Assembly: GCA_002238805.1 (NCBI GenBank)
Contig: MPNB01000019.1
Coordinates: 1-47,528 of the forward strand
Reading direction: 5' to 3'
From: Rhodothermaceae bacterium bin80
GTDB lineage: Bacteria; Bacteroidota; Rhodothermia; Rhodothermales; Bin80
DNA: 47,528 nt
Position numbers and translations under genes: made by a program. The notes beneath the pieces are model-generated. The model did no database searches and was not told the origin of the DNA. It worked only from the letters and a program-made list of their open reading frames with translations. Positions 1 to 7,215 of this stretch are shown here, piece after piece (position 1 is the first letter of the stretch; the number at the start of each line of letters is the position of its first letter).

Positions 1-50
1 AAGGCCGATTTTGGGCCTGAAATGGCCAAATTGAGGCCAAAAACTCCTAA
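1..50. repeat. Helically spaced GGCC array, left end
   Basis: GGCC begins at positions 3, 14, 24 and 35, so spacings are 11, 10 and 11 bases, close to one turn of B-DNA. The spacers are A/T-rich. The array probably runs past the window edge. A similar array in the opposite orientation lies at 47386-47430. Function is unknown; it may be a dispersed intergenic repeat. Confidence 0.5.
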
Positions 51-51
51 A

Positions 52-1815
52 TTAGCGCAAAAGGTCAGTCAGTGCGCGACTGAATTTGCAAACTTGCGTC
101 AACAGTCGGCGGTATCCCTCATGACTGAACGTTTTGGAGCTATACTCCAGCACAGCGCGAAGATTTAATACGGCGGATTGCACTGCTTCTCGCAACATGT
201 CGCGCCACACTAACTCGGCCTGAACCAGATTCTGTGCGATCAGTGTCAGTAAGGAGAGAATCTCCTTGGGGCGCTCGAGCATGCATTTCTTGATCAGACT
301 TGACAGAAACCCCCTAGCAGTCTCGAGGCCGACCACGGGCAGCAGGATGGCGAGGGATGCATTCGCACTACCGCCATAGTGGTTTACCACGATCCGATCA
401 AGAAAGTCCGTTGCTATGTCAGCATTTCCCGTTGTACCCAGCAGCCGGAGCATTTCAGGCAAATTATAATCGCGATAATCTCTTTTGCGCGTTGGCCATC
501 GGTCGGCTAGTTTAGACAGTAGGTGCCGCATTTCAGCGTCGCTTACCTTGTCACGCTGTGTAGCGACCCAAGACACTGCATTTTTAATGCCACCACTCGC
601 GACGATTTCCAGTGTCTTTGCTTTGGGCCAAACAACAAGGGCTGCGAGGCGATAGATAAGGTCCAGCGTCGGGCCGGAATTGCCCATGTAGTCTTCTAAC
701 TCCTCCTCGTCAGGGTCAACATCTTCAAGTGCATCCAGAGGAATGAGTTCGCCGTCGGCTATTGAAAGCTCGCCGAAGGGTGGATGGCTGCCATCACGGG
801 CGACCCAATTCTCTAGGTGTTCCTCACGCGCATACAATTCCGTAATTGTCGAACCAATCATAGGTTCACCTCCCCAGGCTGGATCATAATCAATTTCAGG
901 ATCGCCTGTCTCTCGAATGTACACCACAGCGGCGTGCATGTCACATTTCGCATTTTCGGCTGCCTCCCCTAAAACCCGTGCTACCGCTGCGTCGGTACCT
1001 TTTAATGTATCAAAGGAGAGGCCGTCCTCGGTGTACGAGTGATCCAGCAACCAAACTATCTTATCCGTCTTACCATGGTCCTTCCAATCTGCCAGGCACG
1101 CCTTGACCTTGTCTGTTAATTTGGTATAGTCAGGTGCTCCGGTCCATTTTTTGCCGGAACGAATAAACAGGTTGTATACGAGAGATATGCGATGCCCCTT
1201 GGTCACTGGTCGTGCCTCATGAAGACAGTCTGAGTAAAACGCTGCATACGGAAGCTCCGAGGGCTCTCGAGCACTCATGTTGAAGACGGTCTCCTGATCT
1301 CCGTGGCAAATGGCCAGTTCACCCCCTTCGCCAAGAGTCGGCAACGACAGGGACAGGGTAGCAATCATTCCCGGAATCTTTTCCGTATCCCGGTGGGCGG
1401 CAAAAAATCCGCCTTCCCTGTAGACGAGGAGCTTGTACATTTTCGCGCCGAGTTGCTCTTTATCAAACCCAAGACCTTTGCTCACGAGGTTCATGATTTT
1501 CTCGAACGTGTCAGGCCATGTGTGGCCGGTCACATGAACTTGGTCGGCATCAATCTGCCAGCAGTCGCGCACTGCTGTATCCATTAGCGTTGTGGTTCCT
1601 TTGCCGTAGGGTGCACGTTCCGCTATATCAATCAATGCGTCAATTTGTGCCTGTGGCACTGGAAATGAGAGCGTTTCCACACCATTAAGAGTGACCTGTG
1701 GCATCGGCTCGTACAGCCTGCCACCTACGCAGTAATCTCCCGGACGGTCAACGGACTGAAGTAGATCAATGAGGCGACCGGTTATAGGTCCATGATCGAA
1801 GTCTTGATTGTTCAT
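52..1815 (-). CDS. 2OG-Fe(II) dioxygenase domain protein with long C-terminal extension
   Basis: 587 residues. The N-terminal ~220 residues look like a prolyl-4-hydroxylase-type 2-oxoglutarate/Fe(II) dioxygenase. The HxD pair is H141/D143 in 'AAHRDTEK', the distal iron-binding histidine is H199 in 'DCLHEARPV', and R209 in 'GHRISLVYNL' is placed to bind 2-oxoglutarate. Family knowledge says such enzymes hydroxylate proteins or small molecules. The substrate cannot be told here. The remaining ~365 residues have an acidic stretch near residues 360-385 (DPDEEELEDY) followed by a region without a motif I know; it may be helical-repeat-like. No signal peptide, so probably cytoplasmic. It is divergent from the feo operon and separated from it by about 540 bases. 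Function beyond the fold is unknown. Confidence 0.75.
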   Translation of the reverse strand: MNNQDFDHGPITGRLIDLLQSVDRPGDYCVGGRLYEPMPQVTLNGVETLSFPVPQAQIDALIDIAERAPYGKGTTTLMDTAVRDCWQIDADQVHVTGHTWPDTFEKIMNLVSKGLGFDKEQLGAKMYKLLVYREGGFFAAHRDTEKIPGMIATLSLSLPTLGEGGELAICHGDQETVFNMSAREPSELPYAAFYSDCLHEARPVTKGHRISLVYNLFIRSGKKWTGAPDYTKLTDKVKACLADWKDHGKTDKIVWLLDHSYTEDGLSFDTLKGTDAAVARVLGEAAENAKCDMHAAVVYIRETGDPEIDYDPAWGGEPMIGSTITELYAREEHLENWVARDGSHPPFGELSIADGELIPLDALEDVDPDEEELEDYMGNSGPTLDLIYRLAALVVWPKAKTLEIVASGGIKNAVSWVATQRDKVSDAEMRHLLSKLADRWPTRKRDYRDYNLPEMLRLLGTTGNADIATDFLDRIVVNHYGGSANASLAILLPVVGLETARGFLSSLIKKCMLERPKEILSLLTLIAQNLVQAELVWRDMLREAVQSAVLNLRAVLEYSSKTFSHEGYRRLLTQVCKFSRALTDLLR

Positions 1816-2301
1816 TACGATTATGTACGGAATCTATGGCACATGAGGATCCAATCGTGTAGCATCAGTAAAGGGCGTTGAGAATTCGTGGGATGCAATA
1901 TAGGTTGAAAGTGCTATACTGCACTCCTCTGATCAACTAAGATTTTACGCGTCCCCGCTCTTTGGTTGGTTCTACCACGATTCGTATAGAATGATTGATT
2001 TTTGTGTCAACCAAATATCTGTGAGTTTCATGGAAGATGTTTCGTTACAGTGGTACTATACGGCTTAAGGCAGGGCATTCCCTACCACTACAGTGCGGGA
2101 ACTTGCTCTGAATCATATCTGGTTCTGCCGAAATTCTTATGGATAGAGGCATAGGTTGCCGTCAAAAAAGAGGGGCAAAAGCTACTCTACACCCCGACGC
2201 GCTCAAAAGCACTGCAAAGTTCAGCCAAGAGTGCTGGCACCACAGTTGCTCTCGCTCCTTTCTGCAAATTTCGGTGTTCTCATGGAACCAAATAGCCAGA
2301 C

Positions 2302-2326
2302 CTTATTTATATTCAGTCCAAATAAG
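2302..2326 (+). promoter_or_regulatory. Candidate metalloregulator operator upstream of feoA
   Basis: Perfect inverted repeat CTTATTT-N11-AAATAAG ending directly before a Bacteroidota-type -7 element and 32 bases before the feoA start. A repressor bound here would cover the -33 to -7 interval. The position ahead of an iron uptake operon suggests a Fur- or DtxR-type site, but the sequence is not a canonical match to either consensus, and a 7-base palindrome in A/T-rich DNA can arise by chance. Confidence 0.35.
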
Positions 2327-2334
2327 TATATTTG
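2327..2334 (+). promoter_or_regulatory. Putative -7 promoter element of the feo operon
   Basis: TATATTTG matches the TAnnTTTG -7 consensus used by the Bacteroidota housekeeping sigma factor. It lies 24 bases before the feoA ATG, implying a short 5' leader. A clear -33 TTTG is not seen at the usual distance, which fits either a weak or an activated promoter. Confidence 0.4.
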
Positions 2335-2358
2335 CAAGGTCTGCTCTGATTTCGAATT

Positions 2359-2583
2359 ATGCCGCCTGCTCCATTGACGACTTTTTGTGACGGATGTCCG
2401 CTTATGATCTGCTCTGTCCACGGTTGTGCAGAGGAGCGATTACGGGATATGGGTTTGCGAGAAGGAGCCCGGGTGGAGGTAGTTCAAAACTCAGATAAGC
2501 TTATCGTGCGTCTGGCCGGCTGTCGGATTGGGTTGCGTCGTGATATGGCTGCCGATATCCTTGCAACACCCGTGGAGTTATGA
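2359..2583 (+). CDS. feoA: FeoA-family protein, cysteine-rich variant
   Basis: 74 residues with the FeoA SH3-like core: 'RLRDMGLREGARVEVV' at residues 28-42 and 'CRIGLRRDMAADILA' at 55-69. FeoA proteins are small cytosolic partners of the FeoB ferrous iron permease. Unlike the second FeoA next door, it lacks the usual N-terminal strand and instead has cysteines at 10, 13, 18 and 23 (CxxC first) plus C55, which could bind metal or sense redox state; that is inference. It is the first gene of feoA-feoA-feoB; its stop overlaps the next start as ATGA. ATG 2359 is preferred over the internal ATG at 2404 because the latter would remove C10 and C13, but the start is not certain. Confidence 0.75.
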   Translation: MPPAPLTTFCDGCPLMICSVHGCAEERLRDMGLREGARVEVVQNSDKLIVRLAGCRIGLRRDMAADILATPVEL

Positions 2584-2807
2584 CATTACGGGAATTGCAC
2601 CCTGGTGAATCGGGTACGATTCTAGGGTTTGAACCCAGTGCAGCCGTAAACCGTCTGATGGAGATGGGTATGGTTCCCGGTTCACAGGTTCAGGTGGTGC
2701 GCGTGGCACCCTTCGGTGATCCCATTGACCTCAGGGTTCGTGATTACCATCTCTCAATCCGAAAATCCGAGGCCGCCCTCATTCACATATCCAGGCACGA
2801 AGGGTAA
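2580..2807 (+). CDS. feoA: FeoA-family ferrous iron transport protein
   Basis: 75 residues, a canonical FeoA: 'LRELHPGESGTILGF' N-terminal strand, then 'VNRLMEMGMVPGSQVQVV' and 'DYHLSIRKSEAALIHI', the conserved end of the domain. FeoA binds FeoB on the cytoplasmic side and is needed for iron uptake in studied species. Translationally coupled to the upstream FeoA by a 4-base ATGA overlap and followed 15 bases later by feoB. Two FeoA proteins in front of one FeoB is a known arrangement, and the two copies are quite different in sequence. Confidence 0.9.
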   Translation: MTLRELHPGESGTILGFEPSAAVNRLMEMGMVPGSQVQVVRVAPFGDPIDLRVRDYHLSIRKSEAALIHISRHEG

Positions 2808-2822
2808 GCTACAGGATCTGAC

Positions 2823-5099
2823 GTGACTCTCCAATCGCCCATGCGTGTCGCCTTGTGTGGTAACCCTAATGTGGGGAAGACCACACTGTTTAATCAATTG
2901 ACCGGGTTGCGTCAACGTGTGGCGAATTTTCCAGGAGTCACAGTTGAGCGTAAGGCAGGCACGCTAGCCGGAGCCCCGCATGTTGAGGTCATCGATTTGC
3001 CAGGTACATACAGTCTTACTCCACGGTCTGTGGACGAGCGTATTGCCTACGAAGTTCTTGTTGGGCGGTTGGAGGAGGGGCCCGATGTTGTGGTCTGTGT
3101 GCTGGACGCTGGCAATCTAGAGCGCAATCTGTACGTGGTGAGTCAGGTGATTGATCTGGGCTTGCCCGTGATCTTGGCCTTGAACATGATGGATGTAGCC
3201 GAAGAAAATGGTTTGGTGGTGGATGCGTCTGTACTGGAAAAGGATCTGGGAGTGCCCGTTGTTCCCATTACGGCTTCGCGGGGCGAGGGGATTGATGAGC
3301 TAAAAAAACATATTCTTGATCCGCCTGAGCCTGCACAGGTATACCGATGGCAGCTTATGGACGCCGTGGATGCCAAGATCCCGGCCTTGATCAAGCAATT
3401 GGCTGAAGAGGCACCCCACGTAAAGCCAATGCATTTGAGAATGGAGGTTTTGCGTGCGTTGGCGGAAGATGAAGCATTGGATGTCTGGCGGTTGGAAGTC
3501 CCAGAATTCGTGAACCGTATTGTAACCCTGCGGGAGGAGTTTGCGAAGCGGGGTATTGCGTGGAGACATGCGGAAGTAAGTGGTCGGTATGCTTGGATAG
3601 GGCCAATTGCTCAACGAGCCTCGCGCCGTTTCAAGGGACCAGCTACACTCAGCGATAGGATTGATGCGGTGCTCACACACCGCGTCGCGGGACCACTCTG
3701 CTTTTTGTTGATACTGGTATGCGTTTTTGAAGCGGTTTTTTCCTGGGCTATTCCGGCTATGGATTTGATTGAGGCAGGGGTTGCAGCATTGGCCGGAGGC
3801 GTTCGTTTAGTATTACCAGCAGGCTGGATTACAGATCTTCTGACAGATGGCATTATCACCGGAGTCGGGAATGTCGTTGTATTCTTGCCGCAGATACTGC
3901 TCCTCTTTTTCTTTCTGGGCATAATGGAGGACAGTGGGTATATGACACGGAGTGCTTTCATTATGGATCGCCTGATGAAGCGAGTGGGGCTTAGCGGAGG
4001 TTCTGTGCTCCCACTCTTGAGCTCTTATGCCTGCGCCATTCCCGGAATCATGGCTGCCAGAACATTAGACAGCGAGCGTGATCGCCTGATCACGATTATG
4101 GTGGCACCGCTTATGAGCTGTTCAGCACGCCTTCCAGTCTATACGCTTTTTATTGCTGCCTTCATACCTGCGGGTAAGCTTATGGGCGTATTCGGGTACC
4201 AGGGGTTAGCAATGTTTTCCATGTACATGATGGGGACAATCATGGCTTTTGTAGCCGCTGCCATCCTGAAGCGCGTGGTGTTTAAGGGACCGCCAAGTTA
4301 CTTTGTAATGGAACTGCCACCGTATAGGCGTCCACGATTGCGACAATTATTTTGGCGCATGTATCAGCGATCCAGAGTATTTGCTGTTCGGGCGGGAAAA
4401 ATTATTCTGGGCTGCAGTATTGTTCTGTGGTTCCTGGCAAGCTTTCCACGTACGGAAACAAGTCCTGAGGCAATTCAGATTGAGGAACAGGCGATTCAGG
4501 AACGGAATATAGAATATGCTGCTGCGCAGGCACTTACTCCAGATAGGGATTTGACGGTTGCAGCTGACTCGTTGTCGCTTGTAGATCCCATATTGGCATA
4601 TGCGCTAGACTTAACAGCACAGGCAGATGTCAAATATGCCGCCGCGCTGGACAGTGCAAACATTGTTCGGCAGTCTGCCCAAATCAGAGGGAGTGCCATA
4701 GGATACCTTGGGCGCATACTTGAGCCTGTTATGCAACCACTGGGCTTTGACTGGAAGATCAGTGCTGGTCTGGTGAGTGCTTTTGCTGCACGTGAGGTCA
4801 TTATTTCTACGCTTGGCATCATTTACAGCGTTGGAGACGCCGAAGGTGGTGTAGCTTTGCGTGATGCCCTGAAAGCGGATCAATACCCGGATGGTCGGCC
4901 GGTTGTTACGCCGCTGGTTGCTATGAGTCTCCTTGTGTTCTTCGTATTTGCGCTGCAGTGCATGAGTACACTGGCGATTGCGCGTCGGGAAACAAATACC
5001 TGGCGCTGGCCAATGGTCATGTGGTTCTACATGACCACGCTAGCTTATTTGGCCTCCCTGCTGGTGTATCAGGGGGGGCGACTACTTGGTTTCTCGTAA
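2823..5099 (+). CDS. feoB: FeoB ferrous iron permease
   Basis: 758 residues, full length for the family. It is a GTP-regulated inner-membrane Fe(II) permease. The N-terminal G domain has G1 'GNPNVGKT' (13-20), G3 'DLPG' (58-61) and G4 'NMMD' (121-124), followed by a helical regulatory domain to about residue 280. The membrane part starts near residue 290 and carries the gate signatures 'GIMEDSGYMTR' and 'SYACAIPG', with the cysteine implicated in iron transfer, and a second gate repeat near the C-terminus ('GLVSAFAAREVIIS'). The start is taken at GTG 2823, which has an AGGAT 6-7 bases upstream; ATG 2841 in the same frame is possible. A G7 run lies near the 3' end. The stop is 3 bases from the convergent tRNA. 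Confidence 0.97.
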   Translation: MTLQSPMRVALCGNPNVGKTTLFNQLTGLRQRVANFPGVTVERKAGTLAGAPHVEVIDLPGTYSLTPRSVDERIAYEVLVGRLEEGPDVVVCVLDAGNLERNLYVVSQVIDLGLPVILALNMMDVAEENGLVVDASVLEKDLGVPVVPITASRGEGIDELKKHILDPPEPAQVYRWQLMDAVDAKIPALIKQLAEEAPHVKPMHLRMEVLRALAEDEALDVWRLEVPEFVNRIVTLREEFAKRGIAWRHAEVSGRYAWIGPIAQRASRRFKGPATLSDRIDAVLTHRVAGPLCFLLILVCVFEAVFSWAIPAMDLIEAGVAALAGGVRLVLPAGWITDLLTDGIITGVGNVVVFLPQILLLFFFLGIMEDSGYMTRSAFIMDRLMKRVGLSGGSVLPLLSSYACAIPGIMAARTLDSERDRLITIMVAPLMSCSARLPVYTLFIAAFIPAGKLMGVFGYQGLAMFSMYMMGTIMAFVAAAILKRVVFKGPPSYFVMELPPYRRPRLRQLFWRMYQRSRVFAVRAGKIILGCSIVLWFLASFPRTETSPEAIQIEEQAIQERNIEYAAAQALTPDRDLTVAADSLSLVDPILAYALDLTAQADVKYAAALDSANIVRQSAQIRGSAIGYLGRILEPVMQPLGFDWKISAGLVSAFAAREVIISTLGIIYSVGDAEGGVALRDALKADQYPDGRPVVTPLVAMSLLVFFVFALQCMSTLAIARRETNTWRWPMVMWFYMTTLAYLASLLVYQGGRLLGFS

Positions 5100-5102
5100 A
5101 TG

Positions 5103-5176
5103 TGGGCCCAGAGGGACTTGAACCCCCGACCGACGGATTATGAGTCCGTTGCTCTAACCGACTGAGCTATGGGCCC
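5103..5176 (-). tRNA. tRNA with CAT anticodon (elongator Met or Ile2)
   Basis: Read on the minus strand it folds as a cloverleaf. The acceptor stem GGGCCCA/TGGGCCC has discriminator A, the D-arm contains AGCTCAGTCGGTTAGAGC, the anticodon stem/loop ACGGA-CTCATAA-TCCGT has anticodon CAT, and the T-arm is GGGGGTTCAAGTCCCTC. 74 bases, CCA not encoded. CAT anticodons are used by initiator Met, elongator Met and lysidine-modified Ile2. The first acceptor pair is a normal G-C, so it is not initiator. The GGGCCCA acceptor resembles tRNA-Ile, but I cannot decide between Ile2 and elongator Met. Confidence 0.95.
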
Positions 5177-5246
5177 GAAATGGAGCAAAACACGCTGAGT
5201 TTAGTTGCTCAGTTATCGTAGTTGTTGACGCTCGTTGCATAAAAAT

Positions 5247-6041
5247 ATGAGAACAGTCACAATATTTGTCTTCATGAGCGCATTCCTGGTGGTTGCCTGT
5301 CAGGACACCGTGCCACCGGGTAGCCAGAATACGCTGGTTGATCTGACACACAGCTTCGATACAACAACCATCTATTGGCCTACCGCAGAAGGGTTCCAAC
5401 TACACGAGGACGCCAAGGGATGGCAGGAAGCGGGATACTATTATGAATCAAACTCGTTCAAGTCATCTGAGCATGGCGGGACTCATTTGGACGCTCCTAT
5501 TCACTTTTCCGAAGGCCAGTGGGCGAATCATGAGATCCCACTGGATCGGCTAATTGGACACGGCATTGTTGTGGATGTGAGTGACAAAGTGATCGATGAC
5601 CGAGATTATCAGATAAGTGTGTCTGATCTTCAGGAATGGGAAGCAGTGAATGGACAAATACCAGAGGGTACCATTGTATTGTTGCGGACAGGATTCGGTC
5701 GGTATTGGCCGGATCGGAACCAGTACCTGGGCACTGATTTACGGGGTGCGGAAGGGGTGAGTCAGTTACATTTCCCTGGGCTTGCACCAGAGGCTGCAAA
5801 ATGGTTGCGCGATGAGCGTAATATCAGTGCGGTTGGGATTGATACTGCCAGTATTGATTATGGTCAGTCTAACGACTATGTTAGCCATCAGGAACTCTTT
5901 GAAGACAACATTCCGGTGTTTGAAAACGTAGCAAATATGGAAGCGCTACCAGCCAGCGGATTTACGATCGTGGCTTTGCCCATGAAGATTTCTGGAGGCA
6001 GTGGTGGTCCACTCAGAATAATTGCCATGGTGCACAATTGA
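5247..6041 (+). CDS. Secreted cyclase-family (KynB-like) metal hydrolase lipoprotein
   Basis: 264 residues from ATG 5247 (a TTG four codons earlier is less likely). The first 18 residues form a lipoprotein signal peptide ending in lipobox LVVAC. The mature part is a cyclase/arylformamidase-family domain (PF04199 type) with the signature 'HGGTHLDAPIHF' at 76-87, whose histidines and aspartate bind metal, and a later conserved 'GIDTASIDYG'. Characterised members hydrolyse N-formylkynurenine or related amides and lactones. A lipid-anchored periplasmic location and the absence of other tryptophan-degradation genes make true kynurenine formamidase activity uncertain. It is followed after 3 bases by an Lrp-type regulator gene, so the two are probably co-transcribed. 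Confidence 0.85.
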   Translation: MRTVTIFVFMSAFLVVACQDTVPPGSQNTLVDLTHSFDTTTIYWPTAEGFQLHEDAKGWQEAGYYYESNSFKSSEHGGTHLDAPIHFSEGQWANHEIPLDRLIGHGIVVDVSDKVIDDRDYQISVSDLQEWEAVNGQIPEGTIVLLRTGFGRYWPDRNQYLGTDLRGAEGVSQLHFPGLAPEAAKWLRDERNISAVGIDTASIDYGQSNDYVSHQELFEDNIPVFENVANMEALPASGFTIVALPMKISGGSGGPLRIIAMVHN

Positions 6042-6044
6042 TCG

Positions 6045-6512
6045 GTGAGCAAGAAACTAGACGAAATTGATGCCCGGATACTAAACCTCCTGCAGTCCGC
6101 AGGAAGGATGAAGCGCATTGACATCGCAGCGCGCGTTGGACTGAGTGCGGCCAGTGTAAGCGACCGCATGCGTAAACTGCGGGAGAATGGACTTCTTACC
6201 GGCTATCATGCAACAGTGAACGCTAAGGCCCTAGGGTTCGATATTACAGCTTTTATCCGTGTGTCTGTGGATACCTCAGAAAGCTATCAGTCTCTGATAG
6301 GACATGTACGTAGTTGTGATGAGATACTGGAAGCCCATTCAATCACGGGAGAAGGATCGCATATTTTAAAGGTCAGGACGCAAAACACAACAGCATTGGA
6401 GCGCTTGCTTGCGGGTATTCAAGCTTGGTCGGGTGTGACGGGTACGACAACAAGTATCGTGCTCAGCACATACAAAGAGTCTAGGCAACTACCTGTTTCG
6501 CCAGAAAAATAG
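6045..6512 (+). CDS. Lrp/AsnC-family transcriptional regulator
   Basis: 155 residues starting at GTG, three bases after the cyclase-family stop. The N-terminal winged helix-turn-helix is evident at about residues 5-55 ('LDEIDARILNLLQSAGR', 'IAARVGLSAASVSDRMRKLRENG'). A RAM/AsnC ligand-binding domain follows from ~65 to 140 ('ITAFIRVSVD', 'EAHSITGEGSHILKVR'). Such proteins bind amino acids and form octamers that activate or repress nearby operons. The tight linkage suggests it controls the cyclase-family gene or the metabolism of its product; that is inference. Confidence 0.9.
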   Translation: MSKKLDEIDARILNLLQSAGRMKRIDIAARVGLSAASVSDRMRKLRENGLLTGYHATVNAKALGFDITAFIRVSVDTSESYQSLIGHVRSCDEILEAHSITGEGSHILKVRTQNTTALERLLAGIQAWSGVTGTTTSIVLSTYKESRQLPVSPEK

Positions 6513-6554
6513 GAAAGAACTGCATTGCACGTGAGTGGATGAACGGTAGACTGT

Positions 6555-7166
6555 ATGCCTGAAGATCAGACGGCGACCCGGAGGTCAGTGTCCAGTCAGC
6601 AGGATCATATACTGGTCACTCGCGCGCTGGAAGGAGATCAACGCGCGTATCTGGATCTTGTGGAAAAGTATCAAAAAGGTCTACACCTGCATATCAGGCG
6701 CACCATCGGCAATGTTGAGGGTCTGGAGGATCTCGTACAAGAGGCTTTCATCAAGGCATTCAAGGCGCTGCACACATATTCAGTCAATTATGCGTTTTCG
6801 ACATGGCTATACAAGATTGCATCGAACCATGCGATTGATTACAAGCGCAAGCGAAGATTAGTTACGACTTCGCTGGATAAGCCAATGCCGAGCAGGGATG
6901 GTGAGGTTCGTCAGGAAGTTCCTGATATCACTTACCGCCCGGATCGCAGGATCGAAGACAGGCAGCGTGTCAATGTTATCCAGGATGCCATCGATTCACT
7001 TCCGCCCAAGTACAACCGTGTGATTGTAATGCGGCACCAAGAGGAAAAATCCTACATGGAGATCGCCGAAGAACTGGATCTCCCGCTTGGCACGGTGAAG
7101 GCGCATATTTTTCGGGCTCGCAAGCTATTGTATAAGTGTCTCCGAGATAAACGTGACTCGCTGTAA
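6555..7166 (+). CDS. ECF-type RNA polymerase sigma factor
   Basis: 203 residues. Region 2 lies at about 33-100 ('YLDLVEKYQKGLHLHI', 'LEDLVQEAFIKAFKAL', 'FSTWLYKIASNHAIDYKRK'), with the aromatic/basic residues that melt and read the -10 element. Region 4 lies at about 140-195 ('LPPKYNRVIVMRH', 'YMEIAEELDLPLGTVKAHIFRARK'), which reads the -35 element. The linker between them is relatively long and charged. No anti-sigma factor gene is adjacent, since the next gene is purB, so regulation is unclear. Sigma factors of this close-to-housekeeping ECF type often run constitutive or envelope-stress functions in Bacteroidota; which one applies here cannot be told. Confidence 0.93.
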   Translation: MPEDQTATRRSVSSQQDHILVTRALEGDQRAYLDLVEKYQKGLHLHIRRTIGNVEGLEDLVQEAFIKAFKALHTYSVNYAFSTWLYKIASNHAIDYKRKRRLVTTSLDKPMPSRDGEVRQEVPDITYRPDRRIEDRQRVNVIQDAIDSLPPKYNRVIVMRHQEEKSYMEIAEELDLPLGTVKAHIFRARKLLYKCLRDKRDSL

Positions 7167-7215
7167 ACATCCGTTCGGCGCCGTGCGCTATTTGTTTTCA
7201 CATTCATAAGTCAGC

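Larger units (their letters stand above)
1816..2358. other. Intergenic region between dioxygenase and feoA
   Basis: This 543-base divergent spacer should hold the promoters of the dioxygenase gene (minus strand) and the feo operon (plus strand). Short overlapping ORFs are present on both strands but none has a recognisable domain, and they overlap each other in several frames, so I do not call a gene. The only regulatory signals I can support are the palindrome at 2302-2326 and the -7 box at 2327-2334. Confidence 0.5.

Noticed and set aside
1961..2015. 8-base inverted repeat TTTGGTTG/CAACCAAA with 39-base spacer
   Set aside because: One such match is expected by chance in a spacer of this length, and its position relates to no promoter.
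2139..2421. Short ORFs of 66-83 codons upstream of feoA on both strands
   Set aside because: They overlap each other and the feoA start, show no domain or signal sequence, and lie over the likely promoter.
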